A stretch of DNA of 64,000 bases from Nonomuraea sp. NBC_00507. Lineage in GTDB: Bacteria; Actinomycetota; Actinomycetes; Streptosporangiales; Streptosporangiaceae. Location of the stretch: positions 6,448,001 through 6,512,000 of the forward strand of contig NZ_CP107853.1 in NCBI RefSeq assembly GCF_036013525.1. The letters are read 5' to 3'. Below are positions 59,638 through 64,000 of the stretch, piece after piece. Each line of letters starts with the position of its first letter. Position 1 is the stretch's first letter. The translations under genes were made by a program, and so were the position numbers. Below the pieces are notes generated by a model, which did not search any database, was not told where the DNA came from, and was given only the letters and a program-made list of their open reading frames with translations.

Positions 59638-60977
59638 AGGGCCTACCGGCACGCGCCGCCGTCACGGCCACGGCCCTGATCGCCCTGATCGGGTTATCCC
59701 ACCCCGCGATGGCCGACCCGACGGACCCGCCGATGGAGGCGTCGGACATCACCGCCGCCTACGCCACGGTCGCCTGCGACCCCGGCGGCACCACCTCGAC
59801 GGACGCGGCCCTGGCCACCCAGCTCAACAGCGCGCTCGACGACAAGATGCGCGGCTACATGACCGCCTACCGCGTCTCCTGCGCCCGCATGGTGATCAAG
59901 GCCGTGCACGACCGCGGGCTGCCGAAGCGGGCCGCCGCCATCGCGATCGCCACGACGATCGTGGAGTCCAGCATCCAGAACATCAGCGAGGAAGTCGACC
60001 ACGACAGCCTGGGCCTGTTCCAGCAGCGAGCCTCCTGGGGCAGCAGGACCCAGCGCCTGAACCCGACGTGGGCCACCAACGCCTTCCTCGACAAGATGCT
60101 CCGCGTCTACCCGAACGACAGCTGGCAGACCGCGTCGATCGGCGAAGTCTGCCAAGCCGTCCAGGTCTCGGCCTACCCCGACCGGTACCAGGTCGAGGCC
60201 AGTGACGCACAGATCATCGTCAACGCCATCTGGCCCTACATCGACGGCCCCAACGGTGTGGCCTCGGTGTACGGGGTGCTGTCGAACGGTTTGTTGACGT
60301 ACACGTCGATTGACGCGGCGACCGGTAAGCGGACGTCGGGTGCCGAGGTGTCGGCGGTGTCGCTGGGGTTCAAGCCGAAGGCGATAGCGACGCTGAATCA
60401 CAACACGCTGCTGGTGACCGAGGACGGCACGGGCGGCCGCTTGTATCGGGTCGATATCGGCACGGTGCAGGGTACGGTGATTTTCGAGAAGCCGGTGTTC
60501 TTGGGAACGGGGTGGACGCACGATCTGCTGGCGTATGACGGGTCGTCTTATCTGTTCGGTATCGCCGATGGTGCGTTGCGCCGGTACAAGCTGACGGCCG
60601 ACAAGCCGGCGTTGGCGGATATCACGGGTAATACGCTGATCGGGAATGGGTTCACGCTGAAGACGCTGACCGCGACGGGTCCGAGCTGGATTCTGGGCAC
60701 GACCTCGGCGGGTGCGCTGATCTCGTACAAGATCAATGGTGCGGAGTCGTGGCAGCGCTACCAGTTGCGTGACACGACCTGGCAGGTGTTCGACCAGTTG
60801 CTGTCGCCGGGCGGCGGTGTCTACTACGGCCACAGGAACGCCGAGGGGTCGGTGCACCGCTACTTCGATGAGAACCCGCACGACGGCCGGGGTGATGACC
60901 TGACCGGGCAGGGCGTGGTGGACGCCAACGGCTGGACGCAGGTGCTGCTGTCGGCCAACCCCGACACCGTCACCTGA
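59634..60977 (+). CDS. Secreted lysozyme-like hydrolase with C-terminal tachylectin-like propeller
   Basis: A 447-residue exported protein beginning at GTG 59634, overlapping the previous stop (GTGA). Signal peptide residues 1-27 (AAVTATALIALIGLSHPAMA). The catalytic part, about 75-205, has the lysozyme/lytic-transglycosylase pattern (AAAIAIATTIVESSIQN with predicted acid Glu111, then HDSLGLFQQRASWGS and the YPDRYQVEASDAQIIV tail), as in actinomycete phage-lysin-like muramidases. Residues 210-447 are the same propeller as in the upstream gene, almost residue for residue (VITVRDT there, IGTVQGT here). Co-translation suggests a pair that attacks peptide and glycan bonds of the same wall, guided by one binding module. 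Confidence 0.85.
   Translation: MKGLPARAAVTATALIALIGLSHPAMADPTDPPMEASDITAAYATVACDPGGTTSTDAALATQLNSALDDKMRGYMTAYRVSCARMVIKAVHDRGLPKRAAAIAIATTIVESSIQNISEEVDHDSLGLFQQRASWGSRTQRLNPTWATNAFLDKMLRVYPNDSWQTASIGEVCQAVQVSAYPDRYQVEASDAQIIVNAIWPYIDGPNGVASVYGVLSNGLLTYTSIDAATGKRTSGAEVSAVSLGFKPKAIATLNHNTLLVTEDGTGGRLYRVDIGTVQGTVIFEKPVFLGTGWTHDLLAYDGSSYLFGIADGALRRYKLTADKPALADITGNTLIGNGFTLKTLTATGPSWILGTTSAGALISYKINGAESWQRYQLRDTTWQVFDQLLSPGGGVYYGHRNAEGSVHRYFDENPHDGRGDDLTGQGVVDANGWTQVLLSANPDTVT
60297..60970 (+). repeat. Near-identical propeller-coding repeat, copy 2
   Basis: Second copy of the 674-base segment at 58951-59624. Both copies use more T and A at third positions (GCGGAT, GGTAAT and similar) than the flanking catalytic domains. 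Confidence 0.92.
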
Positions 60978-60985
60978 GAAGTCGC

Positions 60986-61011
60986 GAAGGCCCCGGCCTG
61001 CCGGGGCCTTC
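60986..61011 (+). terminator. Terminator of the hydrolase pair
   Basis: GAAGGCCCCGG, tetraloop CCTG, CCGGGGCCTTC: a perfect 11-base stem eight bases after the stop codon. Confidence 0.88.
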
Positions 61012-61142
61012 TGCGTGTACGCCCATGCCGATCAGCGCGGCCGGCGTCAACCAAGACCACCATGCTGCCCGCCCTGTGCGCCGACCGCGGCGCCACGTCC
61101 GGCGAGGTGCTCCCGATTCCTTGATCCGTAACCGGAGAAACA

Positions 61143-61173
61143 AGAAACCCCAGGCCGTTGACCTGGGGTTTCT
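61143..61173 (-). terminator. Terminator of the Gly-Cys-Val tRNA cluster
   Basis: AGAAACCCCAGG and CCTGGGGTTTCT form a perfect 12-base stem with a 7-base loop; on the minus strand it is followed by TGTTTCTCC. It lies five bases beyond the 3' end of tRNA-Val. Confidence 0.85.
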
Positions 61174-61177
61174 GCGG

Positions 61178-61249
61178 TGGACGATACTGGGATTGAACCA
61201 GTGACCTCTTCCGTGTCAGGGAAGCGCTCTCCCGCTGAGCTAATCGTCC
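61178..61249 (-). tRNA. tRNA-Val(GAC)
   Basis: Acceptor GGACGAT/ATCGTCC, discriminator A, D stem GCTC/GAGC, anticodon arm CTTCC-CTGACAC-GGAAG giving GAC, T arm ACTGG-TTCAATC-CCAGT. Canonical in all arms. Last of a three-tRNA cluster common in actinomycete chromosomes. Confidence 0.96.
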
Positions 61250-61254
61250 TTACG

Positions 61255-61325
61255 AGGTGGCGACGGGATTTGAACCCGTGTGGACGGCTTTGCAGGCCGC
61301 TGCCTCGCCTCTCGGCCACGCCACC
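61255..61325 (-). tRNA. tRNA-Cys(GCA)
   Basis: Acceptor GGTGGCG/CGCCACC, discriminator U as required for cysteine identity, anticodon loop CTGCAAA giving GCA, T arm ACGGG-TTCAAAT-CCCGT. This is the normal chromosomal tRNA-Cys and makes the Cys-like member of the array at 56475 a second copy. Confidence 0.96.
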
Positions 61326-61339
61326 GGGCCAGATCTCCG

Positions 61340-61411
61340 AGCGGAAGACGGGATTCGAACCCGCGACCCTCACCTTGGCAAGGTGATGCTCTACCACTGA
61401 GCCACTTCCGC
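61340..61411 (-). tRNA. tRNA-Gly(GCC)
   Basis: Acceptor GCGGAAG/CTTCCGC, discriminator U, D stem GCTC/GAGC, anticodon arm TCACC-TTGCCAA-GGTGA giving GCC, T arm GCGGG-TTCGAAT-CCCGT. Canonical. First gene of the Gly-Cys-Val cluster. Confidence 0.96.
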
Positions 61412-61450
61412 GTTGCTCAAGTAACTCTAGCGGGTTTTCCGGCCGGATGG

Positions 61451-62086
61451 TTACTTGCGCAGCTGGCGGGCCACGCTTCGCTCGGTGGCGGGCAGGCTGA
61501 GGAAGATCTCCAGGATCCTGGTGAGGCGGTGGACCTCGATGCGGTGGAAGGCGGGACCTTCGGAGCGGGCCAGCAGGAGCGTGATGGCGAGCGGCGGCAG
61601 CGGGGCGTGAATGACGTGCAGGCCCTCGTCGAGCGTCATTGCCGCCGGGCGCGCGGGCACGTCGTCCGGGATGGTCAGCTCCTGCGGGGCGCGCCAGCTG
61701 GCGTACAACACGCGGTTCTCGGCGGTCGTCGCAGCCCAGTCGGCGCTGAACAGCACGGGGAGCGAGTCGACGAGCGTGGTCAGGGCCCGGTCGCCCGCCG
61801 TCGTGATGTATTTGAGTATCTCCAGCTCCGGGTAGGTGCCGGGCGCCTCGCGCGTGGTCCAGATGCCCTCGACCCGCACACCGTCGACTCCCTCCAGGCT
61901 CTTGACCAGGGCCTGCCTGGGCGTGCCGTCCGGCCAGAAGACCGTGATGTCGTCCACGGCCACACCCGCGCCACGGTCGAGGACGATCACCTGGGTGATG
62001 TCCGCCCCCGCCACACCCAGGACCTTGGTGACCTGCGCCAGCGAACCCGGCCTGTCGGGCAGTGCGATGCGCACGCGAAGAAGCAT
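61451..62086 (-). CDS. ACT-domain protein
   Basis: A 211-residue protein. Residues 1-75 are an ACT domain (MLLRVRIALPDRPGSLAQVTKVLG, with the DRPGSL ligand-binding turn) as in amino-acid-sensing enzymes and regulators. The rest (about 85-211) is not an enzyme domain I recognise; it includes ADWAATTAENRVLYASWRAPQE and the helix HRIEVHRLTRILEIFLSLPA. ATG 62086 is preferred because the ACT strand follows at once; ATG 62101 adds five residues. It is divergent from the dus gene with 83 bases between. It probably senses an amino acid; the partner is unknown. Confidence 0.82.
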   Translation of the reverse strand: MLLRVRIALPDRPGSLAQVTKVLGVAGADITQVIVLDRGAGVAVDDITVFWPDGTPRQALVKSLEGVDGVRVEGIWTTREAPGTYPELEILKYITTAGDRALTTLVDSLPVLFSADWAATTAENRVLYASWRAPQELTIPDDVPARPAAMTLDEGLHVIHAPLPPLAITLLLARSEGPAFHRIEVHRLTRILEIFLSLPATERSVARQLRK

Positions 62087-62169
62087 CCATCCCCCATCCA
62101 CCGAAGATGCTGCTTCTCACCCTATCCGCGAATACCGCTCGCGACCTGACCTGCGCTACAACTGACGGA

Positions 62170-63279
62170 GTGAAGATTGGGCCGATTGGGGTTTGGCCGC
62201 CGGTGGTGCTGGCGCCGATGGCGGGCATCACGAACGCGCCGTTCCGGGTGTTGTGCCGGCAGCAGGGCGCCGGGCTGTTCGTGTGCGAGATGATCACGAC
62301 GCGTGCGCTGGTGGAGCGCAATCCCAAGACGCTCAGGATGATCAGGTTCGCCGAGTCGGAGCAGCCCAGGAGCATCCAGCTCTACGGGGTGGATCCGGGT
62401 GTCGTGGGGCGGGCGGTCAGGATGATCGCCGAGGAGGACCTGGCCGATCACATCGATCTCAACTTCGGGTGCCCGGTACCCAAGGTGACCAGGCGCGGGG
62501 GAGGGTCCGCGCTGCCGTACAAGAGGAATCTGCTGCGGCGGATCCTGCGGGAGGCGGTCGCCAACGCCGGAGCGCTTCCCGTGACGATGAAGATGCGCAA
62601 GGGGATCGACGACGATCACCTGACGTATCTGGACGCGGGGCGCATCGCGGCGGAGGAGGGCGTCGCGGCGGTCGCGCTGCACGCCCGTACGGCCAGGCAG
62701 CACTACGGCGGCGTTGCCGACTGGGAGGCCGTCGCCCGGCTGAAGGAGGCCGTGCCGGAGATCCCCGTGCTGGGCAACGGCGACATCTGGTGCGCCGACG
62801 ACGCGCTGAGGATGGTGGCGCGGACGGGGTGCGACGGCGTGGTGGTCGGGCGCGGCTGCCTGGGGCGGCCGTGGTTGTTCAAGGACCTGGACAACGCGTT
62901 CAACGGCAGCCCCGAGCGGGCTCGGCCGACGCTCGGCGAGGTTGCCGAGATGATGGCCAGGCACGCCGAAGGGCTGGCCGAGTGTTTCGACATTGAGCGG
63001 TACGCGGTGGCCGACTTCCGTAAGCACGTCGGCTGGTATCTGAAGGGGTTCATGGTCGGCAGCGAGCTCCGGCGGGAGCTGGCCACGGCCGAGTCGCTCG
63101 ACGGGCTGCGCGAGGGGCTGGCGAAGCTCGAGCACGACCAGCCGTGGCCGGCCAACACCGACACGCCGCGGGGCAAGTCGGGTGAGCGGTCCAAGGTGCT
63201 TCTTCCCGACGGGTGGCTGGACGATCCGTGGGACTGTGTGGTGCCCGAGGACGCCGAGTCGGACATTTCCGGAGGCTAG
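62170..63279 (+). CDS. dus: tRNA-dihydrouridine synthase
   Basis: A 369-residue FMN enzyme that reduces uridines in the D loop of tRNA. Family marks are VVLAPMAGITNAPFRVLCRQQGAG, QLYGVDP, the LNFGCPVPKVTRRGGGSAL stretch with the catalytic Cys near residue 100, MKMRKGIDDDHLTYLD, VALHARTARQHYGG, IPVLGNGDIW and GVVVGRGCLGRPWLF. GTG 62170 was chosen because the conserved protein starts just after it. The best -10-like hexamer, TACAAC, lies only seven bases before it, so the message may be leaderless. The NifR3-like branch in actinomycetes is usually a single gene. It overlaps the convergent dioxygenase gene by four bases. Confidence 0.93.
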   Translation: MKIGPIGVWPPVVLAPMAGITNAPFRVLCRQQGAGLFVCEMITTRALVERNPKTLRMIRFAESEQPRSIQLYGVDPGVVGRAVRMIAEEDLADHIDLNFGCPVPKVTRRGGGSALPYKRNLLRRILREAVANAGALPVTMKMRKGIDDDHLTYLDAGRIAAEEGVAAVALHARTARQHYGGVADWEAVARLKEAVPEIPVLGNGDIWCADDALRMVARTGCDGVVVGRGCLGRPWLFKDLDNAFNGSPERARPTLGEVAEMMARHAEGLAECFDIERYAVADFRKHVGWYLKGFMVGSELRRELATAESLDGLREGLAKLEHDQPWPANTDTPRGKSGERSKVLLPDGWLDDPWDCVVPEDAESDISGG

Positions 63280-64000
63280 TGGGGGCCGGCGGCCTCCGTG
63301 CCGCAGGGGCCGCCGCCCACGGCCTGCTCCAACTGGATGCGCTCGCCTGACATGGTGAGCGTCGGGTAGTACTCGGCGATGCGCTCCGCCGAGCGGCCGG
63401 CGTAGTGGCAGATGAAGCTGCGCCTGAAGCGGTCGGTCGTGCTGTTCGGCTCCGAGCCGTGGACCAGGCTGCCGTTGAAGAACAACACGTCCCCGGGATC
63501 CATGTCGACCGGCACCTTCTTCAGGCCGGGTGGCGGCGGCACGTACTCCCTGGTGAACGAGACGCCCTGGTCGGCTTCCTCCGGGCAGAACAGGTCCATC
63601 AGGTGCGTGCCGGGCACGACCTCCAGGCCGCCGTTCGCCCGGTCGACCCGGTCGAGCGCCACCCACGCGGCCACGCAGGTGCCCGGCTCGACGCGGAGGT
63701 AGAAGTTGTCCTGGTGCAGCGCCTGCCCTCTCGCGCCCGGCGGCTTGAAGTAGAACATGCTCTGGGCTGCTATCGGCTCCTCGCCGAGCAGGTCGCGGAG
63801 TATCGCGGCGATGCGGGTGTCGAGCAAGTAGCGAAGGGCCAGGTCGTTGACCTCGTGGGGGTGCATGATGCGCGGGTATTCGCGCAGGATGTCGTATGGC
63901 CGGCCGGGCTCCTGCGGCTGGGGCGAGAAATGACCGGGGATGGGGCCTCCGGCGTGGATCGCCATGAACTCCTCGCGCAGCTCGGCCACCTCTTCGGGGG
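63276..64000 (-). CDS. Phytanoyl-CoA-dioxygenase-family oxygenase (5' end outside window)
   Basis: At least 241 residues are visible; the frame is open to the right edge (PEEVAELREEFMAIHAGG), so the true start probably lies beyond 64000. Fe(II) ligands are His and Asp in ALHQDNFYLRVEPG and the distal His in NGSLVHGSEPN; the 2-oxoglutarate-binding arginine is in DRFRRSFICHYAG. The pattern VVPGTHLMDLF and the LDPGDVLFF-like DMDPGDVLFFNG are typical of PhyH proteins, which hydroxylate diverse natural products or lipids. The substrate is unknown. It is convergent with dus. Confidence 0.85.
   Translation of the reverse strand, partial: PEEVAELREEFMAIHAGGPIPGHFSPQPQEPGRPYDILREYPRIMHPHEVNDLALRYLLDTRIAAILRDLLGEEPIAAQSMFYFKPPGARGQALHQDNFYLRVEPGTCVAAWVALDRVDRANGGLEVVPGTHLMDLFCPEEADQGVSFTREYVPPPPGLKKVPVDMDPGDVLFFNGSLVHGSEPNSTTDRFRRSFICHYAGRSAERIAEYYPTLTMSGERIQLEQAVGGGPCGTEAAGPH

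Noticed and set aside
61012..61142. Short frames between the hydrolase terminator and the tRNA cluster
   Set aside because: Frames are under 30 codons and lack starts with ribosome binding sites; a KTTMLPALCADRG stretch is the only protein-like piece and may be chance.
1..64000. CRISPR arrays and insertion sequences
   Set aside because: No series of regularly spaced short repeats and no transposase-like frame was seen on either strand; the only long repeat is the propeller module pair.

Overview
The window is about 72% G+C chromosomal DNA from a filamentous actinomycete. The codon bias, the many LacI-controlled carbohydrate operons, a SARP/AfsR-type regulator, the divergent glgC/glgM pair and the beta-ketoadipate operon suggest a Streptosporangiaceae-like genus such as Nonomuraea. 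That placement is inference; there is no rRNA gene here to confirm it. No prophage, insertion sequence, integrase or CRISPR array is visible.

Layout. 1-4269: protocatechuate (beta-ketoadipate) operon pcaI-J-F-H (minus) with a divergent tandem IclR regulator and a palindromic operator between them. 4384-10130: an orphan C-terminal gene fragment, an MFS exporter, a secreted esterase fused to a predicted beta-propeller behind a LacI-type operator, a divergent Nramp-like permease and a small secreted protein. 10184-12752: divergent glgC and glgM (glycogen/alpha-glucan precursors). 12765-17609: TrmB/LuxR-type regulator divergent to a large secreted subtilase, then an F420-type reductase. 17752-25060: a six-gene operon, lacI, ABC binding protein, two permeases, secreted GH144-like enzyme and cytoplasmic GH39 enzyme, with tandem operators at its head. 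25106-30565: giant TPR protein, small membrane protein, unknown protein, GNAT enzyme, degenerate CbiX-like protein. 30741-34633: two MFS transporters, an FCD-GntR regulator and a DUF2203 protein. 34673-41246: several secreted or envelope proteins (a paralogous pair, a BNR-type propeller, a D,D-carboxypeptidase) plus VOC and AlkB-like proteins. 41383-43406: GT4 glycosyltransferase and sulfotransferase. 43525-49263: an arabinose-type divergon of ABC transporter, GH51 arabinofuranosidase and LacI repressor, with three copies of one operator. 49278-49910: a decayed CHAP hydrolase pseudogene. 50026-56312: SARP regulator, VanX-like dipeptidase and an unusual 848-residue membrane receptor.

56475-61411 is the most unusual part. 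A co-oriented array of five non-standard tRNAs (Gly-TCC, a class I tRNA with an AAG anticodon, Arg-ACG, a Tyr-GTA-like tRNA with C33, a Cys-GCA-like tRNA with a shrunken D arm) lies directly upstream of the receptor gene. Beyond a stretch of palindromes and small ORFs come two overlapping peptidoglycan-hydrolase genes whose C-terminal propeller modules are about 99% identical at DNA level with an abrupt boundary. A conventional Gly-Cys-Val tRNA cluster follows. The window ends with an ACT-domain protein, a dihydrouridine synthase and a partial phytanoyl-CoA-dioxygenase-like gene.

The common theme is polysaccharide use (arabinan, a beta-glucan-like polymer, esterified polymer), cell-wall turnover (two hydrolases, D,D-carboxypeptidase, VanX, dead CHAP gene) and aromatic catabolism. 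Both ABC sugar importers lack an ATPase gene and presumably share a MsiK-type ATPase encoded elsewhere.
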